Of a DNA stretch of 64,000 nucleotides, positions 44,491 through 55,297 are shown piece by piece. Under the pieces are notes generated by a model, which was not told where the DNA came from, searched no databases, and saw only the letters and a program-made list of their open reading frames with translations. The first letter of the stretch is position 1. Each line of letters starts with the position of its first letter. The DNA lies in NCBI RefSeq assembly GCF_017696055.1, contig NZ_JAAORG010000003.1:496001-560000 (forward strand), in the 5' to 3' direction. The DNA is from Prochlorococcus marinus XMU1406 (GTDB taxonomy: Bacteria; Cyanobacteriota; Cyanobacteriia; PCC-6307; Cyanobiaceae). Made by a program: the position numbers and the translations under genes.

Positions 44491-45336
44491 ATGTCCTCAA
44501 ACGATAGATATAACTTGCAAAAAAATTCCGATTTAAAGACTTTAGAGAGCTTTAAAATTTTAATATCTAATGTCAAATCATTGAAAGATAAAACTTGGGG
44601 ATGCCCATGGCAGAAAATACAGTCTCATAAATCATTAATCCCATTTTTAAATGAAGAAAGTAGTGAATTTATAGATGCAATATATGAAAAAAATGCGGAT
44701 AACATCTGTGAAGAGTTAGGCGATCTTTTATTACAAGTAATGCTGCATTCTGAAATCGGTTACGAAAACAAAGAATTTGAACTAAATGATGTTATAAAAA
44801 ATCTGAACAAGAAAATTATTAATAGACATCCATATATTTTTAACAAAAAAGAAAAAGTATCTCTAGAAAAATCGCAACAGATTTGGGAAAATATTAAAAA
44901 TTCAGAAAAAGAAGCAACTCATATTGAATCATCGATTAGTAAAAATTTAAATTTGAAAATCAAAAATTTACCGCCAACTTTTGGAACAGATAAAATCACA
45001 AACGTTGTTAAAAAATATGGTTTTAAATGGGAGAGTACCGATCAGATTTTTGAAAAGTTAGAAGAAGAGATTAATGAATTAAAGGAAGCAATAAAAAGTA
45101 AAAATGATTCAGACATAAAAAATGAATATGGGGATATTTACTTTACCCTTCTGAATCTCTCAAACTTTTTAAAAATAAATCCTGAATCAGCTCTTCAAAA
45201 AACTAATAAAAAATTTTTAGAGAGATTCTCAATCATTGAACATTATGCGAGAGATAATATTAAAAAACAAACCCCTAAAGATTTTCAACGGCTTTGGCAA
45301 ATAGCCAAGCAAAAACTTAAAAGAAAAAATTCTTAA
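44491..45336 (+). CDS. mazG: Nucleoside triphosphate pyrophosphohydrolase MazG
   Basis: Hydrolyses NTPs/dNTPs to NMP and PPi, thought to clear aberrant nucleotides or tune nucleotide pools. Two MazG-like all-alpha modules: the first has WGCPWQKIQSHKSL, the NEESSEFIDAI helix and the EELGDLLLQV metal-binding EExxD-type helix; the second has KLEEEINELKEAI and NEYGDIYFTLLNL. 281 residues is normal for the two-domain bacterial type. Cyanophages carry short MazG genes; this longer host form is chromosomal. It is followed by speE after 6 bp. Confidence 0.94.
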   Translation: MSSNDRYNLQKNSDLKTLESFKILISNVKSLKDKTWGCPWQKIQSHKSLIPFLNEESSEFIDAIYEKNADNICEELGDLLLQVMLHSEIGYENKEFELNDVIKNLNKKIINRHPYIFNKKEKVSLEKSQQIWENIKNSEKEATHIESSISKNLNLKIKNLPPTFGTDKITNVVKKYGFKWESTDQIFEKLEEEINELKEAIKSKNDSDIKNEYGDIYFTLLNLSNFLKINPESALQKTNKKFLERFSIIEHYARDNIKKQTPKDFQRLWQIAKQKLKRKNS

Positions 45337-45342
45337 AAAAAA

Positions 45343-46194
45343 ATGACTCATATTTCAACATGGATAGATGAATATCATAAAGGCTCAAGATTCGGCCTAA
45401 ATGGAGAAATCTTAATTAAACAAAACTCAAAATATCAAGAAATTATTGTTATTGAAAATGAATATTATGGCAGAGCTCTAATGCTAGATGGTTGTTGGAT
45501 GACATCATTAAAAGACGAGAAATATTATCATGAGTGTCTTGTGCATCCAGCATTAAGTAGCATTGACGAAAAATCTAATGTACTAATTATTGGTGGGGGA
45601 GACGGCGGTACAGCAAGAGAATGCGTTAAATACTCTCAAATATCAAAAATTGATCTGGTAGAGATTGATGAGGAAGTAATCAAAATATCTAAAAAATTTT
45701 TAAAAGAAATTGGGGGCGAAGCATGGAATGACAAAAGATTAAAGATTCATATTGATGATGGTGTTCAATGGGTAAAAAAAACAAGAGCTAATTTTTACGA
45801 CGTTATATTTATAGATTGTTCAGATCCCTCAGAATTTTCAGATTTATTATTTTCAGATTCGTTTTATAGAGAATGCAAAAGAATTCTTAAAAAAAATGGT
45901 ATCTTAGCAACGCAAAGCGAATCACCTGAATCCTTCAAAAATATTCACATAAGTATTTTGAAAACCCTGAAAAAAATATTTAGAGTCTCTGAAACTATGT
46001 ATTCTTTTGTGCCTATATACCCTAGTGGCATTTGGAGTTGGACATTCGCCTCTGAAGAAGTTCTAAATCTATCACAGCAAAATTACAATGAAGCCCTGAG
46101 AATAGAAAAAGGTTGTGAAATTTGGAATTTAAATTTTCAAAATGCAGCATTCAAAATGATGCCAAATAAAATAGTGAAAGAGCTCAATTCATAG
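45343..46194 (+). CDS. speE: Polyamine aminopropyltransferase (spermidine synthase)
   Basis: Transfers aminopropyl from decarboxylated SAM to putrescine. 283 residues with the Rossmann motif VLIIGGGDGGTARE, the LVEIDEEVI motif and the catalytic-Asp strand VIFIDCSDPSEF, plus the N-terminal tetramerisation strands and the conserved YHECLVHPAL. It starts 6 bp after mazG and ends 1 bp before speB, which makes the putrescine substrate. Some cyanobacterial members make other polyamines; the product is assigned from the family and from the adjacent speB. Confidence 0.95.
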   Translation: MTHISTWIDEYHKGSRFGLNGEILIKQNSKYQEIIVIENEYYGRALMLDGCWMTSLKDEKYYHECLVHPALSSIDEKSNVLIIGGGDGGTARECVKYSQISKIDLVEIDEEVIKISKKFLKEIGGEAWNDKRLKIHIDDGVQWVKKTRANFYDVIFIDCSDPSEFSDLLFSDSFYRECKRILKKNGILATQSESPESFKNIHISILKTLKKIFRVSETMYSFVPIYPSGIWSWTFASEEVLNLSQQNYNEALRIEKGCEIWNLNFQNAAFKMMPNKIVKELNS

Positions 46195-46195
46195 A

Positions 46196-47077
46196 ATGAT
46201 AAAAAATTTATTTGATAACGAAAATGCGATTTTTATGGGAGCAAAAAGAAACCCTGACGATTGCTCAATTGGTATATTTGGAGTCAATTATGATGGAACA
46301 TGTTCATTCAAACCAGGCGCTAGATTTGGTCCAGAAGCAATAAGACAAGTCAGTTCTTGTTTAGAAACATATTGTCCAAATCTAAATAAAGACTTAGAGG
46401 ATATTTTGTATGTTGATTTTGGGTCAATACTAATTGATAAAAATGACTCAAAGTCAGTTATTGAATCGGTCAAATCAGCAACAAATTTTTTAATTAATAA
46501 ACGCCTTAGTCCTATTATGCTTGGAGGTGAACACTCTATTACCACAGGTGCTATTGAAGCATTAGTAGAAAAATATCCAGATTTGATATTGGTTCAACTA
46601 GATGCTCATGCAGATTTAAGAGAATCATATATAGGAAATAAACATAGTCATGCTTGTACAATGAAAAGATGCTTAGAGGTGCTACCTGAAAAGAAAATTT
46701 TGCAAGTAGGAATAAGAAGTGGGACTAAAGAAGAATTTCAAATTATGCATAATAACAATCAATTAGTTAACTTTTGCCCAGGCGGAAATGCACAAAATTT
46801 AAGACAAGCTCTTCTACCCTACTCTAAGTGTCCAATTTATTTAACAATAGACTTAGATTGGTTTGATCCCAGTTTATTATCAGGGACGGGAACTCCAGAA
46901 CCAGGAGGATTTTTTTGGAATGATTTTGAAGAAATCCTGAAAACTTTAAGAGACTTTAGAATTGTGGCTTCAGACATTGTGGAATTATCTCCAGAAATTG
47001 ATACAAGCGGAGTTAGCAGCATAGTTGCAGCCAAAATACTTAGAAGCTTAATTTTGTCATTAGAAAATATGCAATAA
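46196..47077 (+). CDS. speB: Agmatinase (ureohydrolase)
   Basis: Hydrolyses agmatine to putrescine and urea with a di-manganese centre. The metal ligand motifs are GGEHSITTG, LDAHADLR and TIDLDWFDPS, with SHACTMKR and the GTGTPEPGG loop between and after them. 293 residues. It follows speE by one base, so the two form a putrescine-spermidine unit; arginine decarboxylase (speA) is not in this window. Some cyanobacterial members of this family instead hydrolyse guanidine or other guanidino acids, so substrate specificity is not proved by sequence. Confidence 0.9.
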   Translation: MIKNLFDNENAIFMGAKRNPDDCSIGIFGVNYDGTCSFKPGARFGPEAIRQVSSCLETYCPNLNKDLEDILYVDFGSILIDKNDSKSVIESVKSATNFLINKRLSPIMLGGEHSITTGAIEALVEKYPDLILVQLDAHADLRESYIGNKHSHACTMKRCLEVLPEKKILQVGIRSGTKEEFQIMHNNNQLVNFCPGGNAQNLRQALLPYSKCPIYLTIDLDWFDPSLLSGTGTPEPGGFFWNDFEEILKTLRDFRIVASDIVELSPEIDTSGVSSIVAAKILRSLILSLENMQ

Positions 47078-47127
47078 AAAATTTCTAAACTAAAGTGTAA
47101 AAATAGTAAATTAAAATTTAATATTTC

Positions 47128-48240
47128 ATGGATTTGCTTAAAAGTCCTCTGTATTCAAAATATGTTCAATCCAATGCAAAATTAGTGAATTTTGCAGGTT
47201 GGGAAATGCCGATATCATTTTCAGGATTACTCAAAGAGCATGAATCAGTTAGATCTTCAGCAGGATTGTTTGATATTTCTCATATGGGTGTAATTTCTAT
47301 CAAGGGCATCAATCCAAAGGATTATATTCAAAAATTTTTTCCTACAAATTTACACTCCTTTTCAGAAGGTCAGGGACTTTATACAGTAATGCTCAATGAA
47401 AAAGGAGGAATAATAGATGACTTAATAATTTATGACCTTGGTATACAAGAAAATGATATATCAGAAGTATTGTTAATAGTAAATGCAAGTAGATATGACG
47501 AAGATTTTCAGTGGATAAAAAATAATTTAAATAATTATGAAATTTCGATAACAAACTTTAAAAAAGACAAAGTACTGTTAGCACTTCAAGGGAAAAACTC
47601 ATTCGATCTATTTGAAGAATGGGTTGAATCATCGATATCAAATATTCCTAACTTTGGATGCGAATATAAAATTTTTGAACATATTTCGCCTAAAGAAAAA
47701 ATCTTCGTTTCGAAGACAGGATATACAGGGGAAAATGGTCTAGAAATACTTTTATCTAAAAAAGCAGCAATTAATTTATGGGATTTCTCAATTTCCAAAA
47801 ATGTTGCACCTTGTGGTTTAGGAGCTAGAGATACTCTTAGACTTGAAGCAGGCATGCATCTTTATGGCCAAGACATAAATGAAGAAACTACTCCATATGA
47901 AGCAGGGTTAGGATGGCTAGTAAATCTAGAAAATAATCACGAATTCTTTGGAAGAAGATTTCTTGAAGAGCAGTCAAGATTAGGTATTCAAAAAAAGCTA
48001 GTTGGTCTCTCTATAGAAGGTAAAGCAATAGGAAGAAAAGGTTGCGCAGTACTAAAAGGTGAAGAGAATATTGGAACTATCACTAGCGGCAGTTGGTCTC
48101 CAACTAAACAACAAGCTATAGCTTTTGCATACATTAATACTTCGCATGCCTTAATAAATAATGAAGTTCAAATACTAATAAGAGGCAAAAAATTCAAAGG
48201 GGTTATAACAAAAAGAGCGTTTTATAAAAAGAATTATTAA
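47128..48240 (+). CDS. gcvT: Aminomethyltransferase, glycine cleavage T-protein
   Basis: Releases ammonia from the aminomethyl-lipoyl arm of GcvH and gives methylene-tetrahydrofolate. 370 residues; visible are [21 protein letters not shown] at the N-terminus, the catalytic DISHMG, the folate-contacting [28 protein letters not shown] and the C-terminal domain ITSGSWSPT. It is preceded by speB with 50 bp between, without a recognisable glycine riboswitch. Its partners gcvH and gcvP are 18 kb away on the other strand, so expression must be coordinated in trans if at all. Confidence 0.96.
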   Translation: MDLLKSPLYSKYVQSNAKLVNFAGWEMPISFSGLLKEHESVRSSAGLFDISHMGVISIKGINPKDYIQKFFPTNLHSFSEGQGLYTVMLNEKGGIIDDLIIYDLGIQENDISEVLLIVNASRYDEDFQWIKNNLNNYEISITNFKKDKVLLALQGKNSFDLFEEWVESSISNIPNFGCEYKIFEHISPKEKIFVSKTGYTGENGLEILLSKKAAINLWDFSISKNVAPCGLGARDTLRLEAGMHLYGQDINEETTPYEAGLGWLVNLENNHEFFGRRFLEEQSRLGIQKKLVGLSIEGKAIGRKGCAVLKGEENIGTITSGSWSPTKQQAIAFAYINTSHALINNEVQILIRGKKFKGVITKRAFYKKNY

Positions 48241-48295
48241 CTAAATTTACCCTCAAAGAATTATTATAAGTTATTGATAAATAAATCATACTTAG

Positions 48296-50092
48296 ATGAG
48301 AAACAAAATTTGTGAAGAACTCAATAATACAGATATTGGTAAATTAGTTAATCTATGCGGATGGGTAGATAGAAGAAGAGATCATGGTGGTGTAATTTTT
48401 ATTGATTTAAGAGACCATAGTGGATTCTTACAAATAACTATTAACCCCGATGATGGAGCAAATCTATTTAAACAGGCAGAAACTCTAAGGAATGAGACGG
48501 TAATAATGGTTAGCGGAATTATTAACGAAAGGCCAAAAGATTCAATAAATAAAAATTTAAGTACTGGAGAGTTAGAGCTTAAGGTTAAAGATTTACAAAT
48601 TCTCAACCAAATTAAACAAAACCTACCTTTTCCAGTATCTATACATGATTATGAAAATACAAAAGAGGAACTCAGATTAAAATATAGATACCTTGATTTA
48701 AGAAGGGGCAAATTACTAGAAAATTTAAAAACAAGACATAAAATTATTAAAGTTGCTAGAGAATTTCTTGATAATTTAGGATTTACAGAAGTAGAAACTC
48801 CATTACTTACAAAATCAACTCCAGAAGGAGCTCGCGATTTTCTTGTTCCTGCTCGTCTTTCAAATGGAGATTTTTTTGCTCTACCTCAATCCCCACAACT
48901 ATTTAAACAACTTTTAATGGTTGGAGGCTTAGATAAGTATTATCAAATCGCAAAATGTTTCCGTGATGAAGACTTAAGGGCAGATAGGCAGCCAGAGTTT
49001 ACGCAATTAGATATTGAGATGAGCTTTATTAGTGAAGAAGAAATAATCTCTTTTAATGAAAGTCTTATAAAAAAAATATGGAAAGAAGTTTTAAATATTG
49101 ATTTTGATAATGATTTTCCAAGAATGTCATGGCAAGCAGCAATGGATAATTACGGCACTGATAGACCAGACACTAGATATCAAATGTTATTAAAAGATTT
49201 AGGAGAAGTATTAGGAGATATTGGCTTTAATATTTTCACCAAGGCAATTAAGTCTGGAGGTTCTATAAAATCCATAACAATCAAAGGAGGTAATCTAAGT
49301 ATTAGCAACGTAAGAATTAAACCCGGAGGTGATGTCTTCCAAGTAGCTCAAGATGCAGGAGCTGGTGGTTTGGCCTTTATAAGAGTCAAAGGAGAAGAGC
49401 TTGAGACTATTGGGGCAATTAAAAATAATCTAAATGAAGAGCATATAGCTGATATTTTAAGAATCACCGAAGCGCAAGATGGAGACTTAATCCTCTTGGG
49501 TGCTGGAGATAAAAGAATTGTCAACCAGTCATTAGATAGAGTGAGACAATACATCGCAAAAGACTTAAATCTCATAGATAAAAGTAAATGGAATTTCTTA
49601 TGGGTAACTGATTTCCCGATGTTTGAGAGAAATGAAGAGGAAAATAGATATGAAGCTTTACATCATCCTTTTTGTTCTCCAAAAAATATAAAATCTAAAG
49701 ATCCTGAAAACTTGCAAAAAGAAATCGAGAACTCCATAGCAAATGCTTATGACTTAGTTCTTAATGGCTTGGAATTAGGAGGTGGCTCTTTACGTATTCA
49801 TGAAGCGAACTTACAAAGAGAGGTTTTGAAAACAGTAGGACTTACTGCTAAAGAGATTAATGAAAAATTTGGATTTTTAATAGAAGCCTTAGAAATGGGT
49901 GCTCCTCCTCATGGTGGAATAGCGTTTGGATTAGATCGTATTACCATGCTGATCATAGGTGCAGATTCAATCAGAGAAACCATTGCTTTTCCAAAAAATC
50001 AACAAGCAAAATGTCTTCTCACAAATGCGCCTTCAAATGTCTCAGAATCACAATTAAAAGAATTAGATATTGAAATAACAATTGATGAATAA
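48296..50092 (+). CDS. aspS: Aspartyl-tRNA synthetase
   Basis: Class II synthetase of the bacterial type, 598 residues. The N-terminal OB-fold anticodon domain has [21 protein letters not shown]; motif 2 is [20 protein letters not shown]; the inserted GAD domain lies around residues 290-410; motif 3 is [14 protein letters not shown]. Whether it also charges tRNA-Asn is not visible; many bacteria lacking AsnRS use a non-discriminating form. It follows gcvT by 55 bp and precedes pyrG by 75 bp. Confidence 0.97.
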   Translation: MRNKICEELNNTDIGKLVNLCGWVDRRRDHGGVIFIDLRDHSGFLQITINPDDGANLFKQAETLRNETVIMVSGIINERPKDSINKNLSTGELELKVKDLQILNQIKQNLPFPVSIHDYENTKEELRLKYRYLDLRRGKLLENLKTRHKIIKVAREFLDNLGFTEVETPLLTKSTPEGARDFLVPARLSNGDFFALPQSPQLFKQLLMVGGLDKYYQIAKCFRDEDLRADRQPEFTQLDIEMSFISEEEIISFNESLIKKIWKEVLNIDFDNDFPRMSWQAAMDNYGTDRPDTRYQMLLKDLGEVLGDIGFNIFTKAIKSGGSIKSITIKGGNLSISNVRIKPGGDVFQVAQDAGAGGLAFIRVKGEELETIGAIKNNLNEEHIADILRITEAQDGDLILLGAGDKRIVNQSLDRVRQYIAKDLNLIDKSKWNFLWVTDFPMFERNEEENRYEALHHPFCSPKNIKSKDPENLQKEIENSIANAYDLVLNGLELGGGSLRIHEANLQREVLKTVGLTAKEINEKFGFLIEALEMGAPPHGGIAFGLDRITMLIIGADSIRETIAFPKNQQAKCLLTNAPSNVSESQLKELDIEITIDE

Positions 50093-50134
50093 GAATATAT
50101 ATGGATGTTCTAAAAGTTTTTTGTTTAAATAAAA

Positions 50135-50140
50135 TATAAT
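50135..50140 (+). promoter_or_regulatory. Consensus -10 element upstream of pyrG
   Basis: A perfect TATAAT lies 27 bp before the pyrG ATG. No convincing -35 box is present, which is common in this composition. It implies an own start site near 50147 and a very short leader. Confidence 0.45.
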
Positions 50141-50167
50141 GAGGCAGTGCTTAATTAAAAATATTTA

Positions 50168-51778
50168 ATGTCAAAATTTGTTTTTGTCACCGGAGGAGTA
50201 GTTTCTAGCATTGGTAAAGGAATTGTAGCTGCAAGCTTAGGTAGATTATTAAAGTCTAGAGGGTATAGTGTTTCAATATTAAAACTAGATCCATATCTAA
50301 ATGTTGATCCAGGGACAATGAGTCCTTTTCAACATGGAGAAGTATTTGTAACCGAAGATGGGGCTGAAACCGATCTAGATTTAGGTCATTACGAAAGATT
50401 TACTGATACTGCAATGACTAGGTTGAATAGTGTAACAACGGGATCTATTTATCAAGCAGTTATTAATAAAGAAAGAAGAGGCAGTTATAACGGTGGAACT
50501 GTGCAAGTAATACCTCACATAACGGGAGAAATTAGAGAAAGGATTCATAGAGTAGCCGCTAACAGCAATGCAGATATTATTATTACTGAAATTGGTGGAA
50601 CAGTTGGTGATATTGAATCTTTACCTTTTTTAGAGGCAATAAGAGAATTCAGAAATGATGTCAATAGGAATGATGTTGCATACATACACGTAACATTACT
50701 TCCCTACATCAAAACATCTGGCGAAATAAAAACTAAGCCAACACAACATTCAGTAAAAGAATTAAGGTCAATTGGAATTCAGCCAGATTTACTTGTATGC
50801 CGGAGTGATAAATCAATAAATGAGGGCCTTAAAAAGAAACTTAGTGGATTTTGTGGAGTCAATATTACTTCAGTAATAGAAGCTTTAGACGCAGATAGTA
50901 TTTATTCTGTGCCTCTTGCTTTAAAAAAAGAGGGTTTGTGCAAAGAAACTTTGAAGTATCTTGAACTAGAAGACAAAGAATGTGATTTGAAAAATTGGGA
51001 AGCACTAATTCACAATCTAAGAAATCCTGGAGATCCAATAAAAGTTGCTCTTGTAGGCAAATATATTGAACTTGGAGATGCATATTTATCTGTAGTTGAA
51101 GCTTTAAGACATGCATGCATTGAGAACAAGGCTTTATTAGATTTACATTGGGTAAGCGCTGAAATGATAGAAAAAGATTCAGCAGAAACTTACTTAAATG
51201 AAGTTGATGCAATTGTCGTACCTGGAGGATTTGGAAATAGAGGAGTTAATGGCAAAATTTCAGCTATAAAATTCGCAAGAGAAAAGAAGATTCCATTTTT
51301 AGGCCTGTGCCTTGGTATGCAATGTGCAGTTATAGAATGGGCTAGGAATGTAGCTAATCTTCCAGATGCATCTAGTTCTGAACTAGACCCAAATACTCCC
51401 AATCCAGTGATACATTTATTACCAGAACAGGAAGATGTAGTTGATTTAGGTGGGACAATGAGACTTGGAGTTTATCCATGTCGATTGACAAACAATACAA
51501 CTGGGAAAAACTTATATAATGAAGATGTTATTTATGAGAGACATCGCCATAGATACGAATTTAATAATTACTACAAACAAAGTTTTTTAAATTCCGGATA
51601 CAAAATTAGTGGTACATCACCAGATGGCAGATTAGTTGAGTTAATTGAGTTAGAAAATCATCCTTACTTCTTAGCATGTCAATATCATCCTGAGTTTTTA
51701 TCAAGGCCTGGCAAACCTCATCCTTTATTTCAAGGTTTAATACAAGCCTCTCAAGAAAAGTTAACTCAATCAAATTAA
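50168..51778 (+). CDS. pyrG: CTP synthase
   Basis: Aminates UTP to CTP with glutamine. The N-terminal synthetase domain opens with [16 protein letters not shown] and contains [20 protein letters not shown]; the glutamine amidotransferase domain has the nucleophile in [12 protein letters not shown] and the His-Glu pair in CQYHPEF. 536 residues, standard length. Allosteric GTP-site residues in the glutaminase domain appear intact. The next gene, queE, begins 26 bp after the stop. A TATAAT element lies in the gap before it. Confidence 0.98.
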   Translation: MSKFVFVTGGVVSSIGKGIVAASLGRLLKSRGYSVSILKLDPYLNVDPGTMSPFQHGEVFVTEDGAETDLDLGHYERFTDTAMTRLNSVTTGSIYQAVINKERRGSYNGGTVQVIPHITGEIRERIHRVAANSNADIIITEIGGTVGDIESLPFLEAIREFRNDVNRNDVAYIHVTLLPYIKTSGEIKTKPTQHSVKELRSIGIQPDLLVCRSDKSINEGLKKKLSGFCGVNITSVIEALDADSIYSVPLALKKEGLCKETLKYLELEDKECDLKNWEALIHNLRNPGDPIKVALVGKYIELGDAYLSVVEALRHACIENKALLDLHWVSAEMIEKDSAETYLNEVDAIVVPGGFGNRGVNGKISAIKFAREKKIPFLGLCLGMQCAVIEWARNVANLPDASSSELDPNTPNPVIHLLPEQEDVVDLGGTMRLGVYPCRLTNNTTGKNLYNEDVIYERHRHRYEFNNYYKQSFLNSGYKISGTSPDGRLVELIELENHPYFLACQYHPEFLSRPGKPHPLFQGLIQASQEKLTQSN

Positions 51779-51804
51779 TATTCTTTATTTTTTTGAATGA
51801 AAAA

Positions 51805-52476
51805 ATGACAAATTTTTTACCCTTAGTCGAACAATTTCATTCATTACAAGGTGAAGGTTATCACGCTGGAAAAAGTGCTTTTTTTGTGAGGTTAGCAGGT
51901 TGTAAAGTTGGATGTTCGTGGTGCGATACCAAGAATTCATGGGATGAGAAGAAATACCCCTCTATATCAATTGAAAAAATAATAGATCGCATAAAAATTG
52001 CTAGAGAGAAAGGAGCATCTTTTTGCGTTATTACAGGAGGAGAACCTTTACAACATAACTTGGATAATTTTTGCAAAGCCATAAAAAAAATGACGATAGG
52101 AGAAGGGCAAAACTCAATGAAGATTCATATTGAGACAAGTGGAGTTAATTCCATATCAGGAAGCTATGACTGGATTACTTTATCTCCTAAAAGACACTCA
52201 CCTCCAAAAAATTATTTTTTAAAAAACTGTAATGAAATTAAAATAATCATAAATGAAATAAAAGATATTGAATTTGCTATTCAAATAAAAAAAGAAACTT
52301 TAAAACAACATCCACTCTCTAAAATCGAAGATGGCTTAAAAAAAGAAGATAAAGTTTTTTATTTACAGCCAGCATGGAATAATGCGAATGGGTTTTCTCT
52401 TGCTATTGATTTCGTCAAAAATAATCCCGATTGGAAATTGAGCCTTCAAACTCACAAATACTTAAAAATTAAATGA
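51805..52476 (+). CDS. queE: 7-carboxy-7-deazaguanine synthase
   Basis: Radical SAM enzyme converting carboxy-tetrahydropterin to 7-carboxy-7-deazaguanine on the queuosine route. The cluster cysteines are Cys33, Cys37 and Cys40 in GCKVGCSWCD (CX3CX2C), and GGEPL follows near residue 77. The upstream TTG at 51793 is in frame, but the ATG at 51805 gives the family start MTNFLPLVEQFHSLQGEG. The 223-residue form lacks the long insert of some QueE proteins. queC starts 6 bp after the stop, encoding the next enzyme. Confidence 0.94.
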   Translation: MTNFLPLVEQFHSLQGEGYHAGKSAFFVRLAGCKVGCSWCDTKNSWDEKKYPSISIEKIIDRIKIAREKGASFCVITGGEPLQHNLDNFCKAIKKMTIGEGQNSMKIHIETSGVNSISGSYDWITLSPKRHSPPKNYFLKNCNEIKIIINEIKDIEFAIQIKKETLKQHPLSKIEDGLKKEDKVFYLQPAWNNANGFSLAIDFVKNNPDWKLSLQTHKYLKIK

Positions 52477-52482
52477 AATTAT

Positions 52483-53157
52483 ATGATTCTTAAAAACAAA
52501 TCGATAGTAGTTTTATTATCTGGAGGTTTAGATTCTTCTACAGTAACTGGTATCGCAAAAAAATCAGAAGCTAAAATTTTTGGCCTTTCATTTGACTACG
52601 GTCAACGTCATAAAAAAGAATTAAATTCTGCGTCAATAATTGCAAAACACTTTGATATCGAAGAATTTAAAATTATTAAGCTTGACTTATCTTTATGGGG
52701 AGGCTCTTCATTAACTGATACTCAAAAAAATATTCCAATAGAAGGAGTACAAACTAATAAAATTCCTAATACTTATGTTCCTGGGAGAAATACTATATTT
52801 ATTTCCGTTGCACTAAGTTACGCCGAAGCAATAAATGCTGATTTTATAGGATTAGGAGTTAATGCACTGGATTATTCTGGTTATCCAGATTGCAGACCTG
52901 ACTACATTAAAAAATTTCAAGAATTAGCAGATTTAGCCAATAAAAGAGGAAGAGAAAATAACCCAATAAAACTTTGGACACCACTATTAGATCTAAATAA
53001 AGAGGAAATTATTAAATTAGCTTTTGACAATCATGTCCCTTTAGATAAAACATGGAGTTGTTATTCAGGAAATTCAAAACCATGCGGTAAGTGTGATAGC
53101 TGCAGAATTAGAAATGCCGCTTATGAAAAATGGCTCAATAACAATAATAAAAAATGA
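52483..53157 (+). CDS. queC: 7-cyano-7-deazaguanine (preQ0) synthase
   Basis: ATP-dependent conversion of 7-carboxy-7-deazaguanine and ammonia into preQ0. The PP-loop LSGGLDSSTV lies near residue 10 and the four zinc cysteines are in CYSGNSKPCGKCDSC near the C-terminus. 224 residues. Its start lies 6 bp after queE, and its stop overlaps the pabB start (ATGA). Enzymes QueD and QueF are not in this window. Confidence 0.96.
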   Translation: MILKNKSIVVLLSGGLDSSTVTGIAKKSEAKIFGLSFDYGQRHKKELNSASIIAKHFDIEEFKIIKLDLSLWGGSSLTDTQKNIPIEGVQTNKIPNTYVPGRNTIFISVALSYAEAINADFIGLGVNALDYSGYPDCRPDYIKKFQELADLANKRGRENNPIKLWTPLLDLNKEEIIKLAFDNHVPLDKTWSCYSGNSKPCGKCDSCRIRNAAYEKWLNNNNKK

Positions 53158-54473
53158 AAATAAAAAAAATAATTCTAGAAAATTGGATAGATCCAGCACT
53201 GATTACGCATCACATAACAAAAAAATTCGGAGATAAAGGATTAGCTTGGCTAGATAGTGATGGTAAAGAAAATGGAGAATGGTCAATAATAGGAATTAAA
53301 CCTAAAAAAATAATTCAATCAAGAGATATTAACAACTTAGACAAAACTAATAATCCCTTTAACAATTTAAAAAATATTGAAAAAGGATTTTGGATCGGAT
53401 GGTTAAGTTATGAAGCTGGAATTTACATAGAACCAAAAAACCCATGGCGAAAATCTGATATGGCAACTTTATGGATTGCATCATATGATCCAATAATTAA
53501 ATGTAATCTAATAAAAAAAGAAATAATTATCGAAGGCACAAACTCATCTGAACTGATGAATTATAGAAATATAATCAACAATATTAAAAGTATTGAAGAA
53601 GAAAATATTATTAAAACGAATTTGAATTTTGATTTTTCAAAAATTAATTTAGACGAAATGGCCGAAAAATTTCAGAAAAATATTTTAAAATTGAAAAAAT
53701 TAATTTCACTAGGGGATTTATTTCAAGCGAATCTAACAACTAAATGCGAAATTGAATCTTCTAAAAACTATAATCCTCTAGATATTTATTTAAAAATAAG
53801 AAGGAAATTAAGGGCTCCCTTTGGAGGAATAATAATTAATGATAATAATAATTTTAAAGAGGCGGTATTATCTACCTCGCCAGAAAGATTTATAAAAATA
53901 GATAATAAAAATTTTGTAGAATCAAGACCTATCAAAGGAACTAGATCCAGAGATAAGGATTTGAATCAAGACTCACTTAATGCTATCGATTTAATAACGA
54001 ACGAAAAAGATAGAGCCGAAAATATTATGATTGTGGACCTAATAAGAAATGATTTAAGTAAAGTTTGCGAAACAGGAAGTATTATTGTGCCAGAAATATT
54101 AAAACTTGAAAGTTTCTTAAAAGTTCATCATCTAACTTCAGTAATCAGAGGCAAATTAAAAAAAGACAAGAACTGGATTGATTTACTAAAAGCTTGTTGG
54201 CCTGGGGGCTCTATAACTGGAGCACCTAAATTAAGATCATGCCAAAGACTTTTTGAATTAGAAGAATGTGAACGTGGACCATACTGTGGCTCATTTTTGA
54301 AGCTTGACTGGAATGGAGAGTTTGACAGCAATATACTAATAAGATCATTTTTAATTAAAGACAAAAAAATCAATATATATGCTGGTTGCGGAATAGTTAT
54401 TGACTCAAAGCCTGAAGAGGAAACTAATGAACTAAAGTGGAAACTTTTACCATTAATTGATTCACTAAAATGA
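53154..54473 (+). CDS. pabB: Aminodeoxychorismate synthase component I
   Basis: Chorismate-utilising enzyme that, with a glutaminase (PabA, not encoded beside it), makes 4-amino-4-deoxychorismate for folate. The catalytic domain shows STSPERFI, the lysine-bearing PIKGTRSRD (Lys near 261, the residue expected for PabB rather than TrpE), KDRAENIMIVDLIRND and PGGSITGAPK. The N-terminal domain is short and divergent. 439 residues. It is coupled by ATGA overlaps to queC upstream and to pabC downstream. Annotated as PabB because of the lysine motif and the neighbour pabC; TrpE is the alternative. Confidence 0.9.
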   Translation: MKIKKIILENWIDPALITHHITKKFGDKGLAWLDSDGKENGEWSIIGIKPKKIIQSRDINNLDKTNNPFNNLKNIEKGFWIGWLSYEAGIYIEPKNPWRKSDMATLWIASYDPIIKCNLIKKEIIIEGTNSSELMNYRNIINNIKSIEEENIIKTNLNFDFSKINLDEMAEKFQKNILKLKKLISLGDLFQANLTTKCEIESSKNYNPLDIYLKIRRKLRAPFGGIIINDNNNFKEAVLSTSPERFIKIDNKNFVESRPIKGTRSRDKDLNQDSLNAIDLITNEKDRAENIMIVDLIRNDLSKVCETGSIIVPEILKLESFLKVHHLTSVIRGKLKKDKNWIDLLKACWPGGSITGAPKLRSCQRLFELEECERGPYCGSFLKLDWNGEFDSNILIRSFLIKDKKINIYAGCGIVIDSKPEEETNELKWKLLPLIDSLK

Positions 54474-55297
54474 TTGAAACATTAGGCTGGCACAAGGATC
54501 AATGGTTAGATATTGATAGAATATTTATCGCTGCTAATAATAGAGGATTAAAATTTGCTGATGGTATATTTGAAACCATTTTGATAAAGGAAAACAAACC
54601 TATTCTTTTTGATGAACATCTGAAAAGGTTAGAAAAAAGTAGCAAAATTTTAAATATTAATTTCAAACTTAATAAATTAACTTTGAGACAAATCATTCAT
54701 GATGGAATTAGGAAGTTATCCCTTAAGAATGATCAATTTGCTTCAGTAAGAATAAACTATAGTCGAGGAACTAATGAAGGTCGAAAACTAACAATTGATA
54801 GCACTTTAGATACAAAAGATTTAGATAATTTATGGCTTGAGTTCTATAGAATAAAACCAAATTTTAATCCGATAAGCGTTTTTATTAGTCAAACGGAAAA
54901 AATAAATGAATTCAGTCTTATAAGTAAATGCAAAACATTTTCATATAATCAGGCAATACAAGTTTTGACAGAAGCTAATGAAAAATCATTTGATGATTCT
55001 ATCCTGTTGAATACGTCAGGTGAACTTTGTTGTGGAAGTACATTTAATCTTCTAATTAAAAGAAATAATCAATGGATAACACCTAGAAAAGAGAGCGGCT
55101 GTTTAGAGGGGATTATGGTTTCTAAAGCTTTAAAATTGAAAATTGTAAAAGAAGAATTAATTCCTCCAGAATTTCAGAATGATGACATAATAGTTGCTAT
55201 TAATAGCTTATCTTGCAGACAAATTAATCAAGTTAATGATTTAAAGCTTAATCCTAAATTCGATCCAATTTATTTTTGGGATTTATTATATAGTTGA
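54470..55297 (+). CDS. pabC: 4-amino-4-deoxychorismate lyase-like aminotransferase class IV
   Basis: PLP fold-type IV enzyme that releases pyruvate from aminodeoxychorismate to give 4-aminobenzoate. 275 residues; conserved are the FADGIFETILI start, a PLP-lysine in KCKTFSYNQAIQ, and the phosphate-binding NTSGELCCGSTFNL with GCLEGIMV after it. Branched-chain and D-amino-acid aminotransferases belong to the same family; the tight coupling to pabB (ATGA) decides the call. Its 3' end overlaps cobA tail-to-tail by 28 bp. Confidence 0.85.
   Translation: MIETLGWHKDQWLDIDRIFIAANNRGLKFADGIFETILIKENKPILFDEHLKRLEKSSKILNINFKLNKLTLRQIIHDGIRKLSLKNDQFASVRINYSRGTNEGRKLTIDSTLDTKDLDNLWLEFYRIKPNFNPISVFISQTEKINEFSLISKCKTFSYNQAIQVLTEANEKSFDDSILLNTSGELCCGSTFNLLIKRNNQWITPRKESGCLEGIMVSKALKLKIVKEELIPPEFQNDDIIVAINSLSCRQINQVNDLKLNPKFDPIYFWDLLYS

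Noticed and set aside
47078-47127. Possible glycine riboswitch before gcvT
   Set aside because: Only 50 bp of AT-rich sequence is available and none of the conserved riboswitch elements can be seen.
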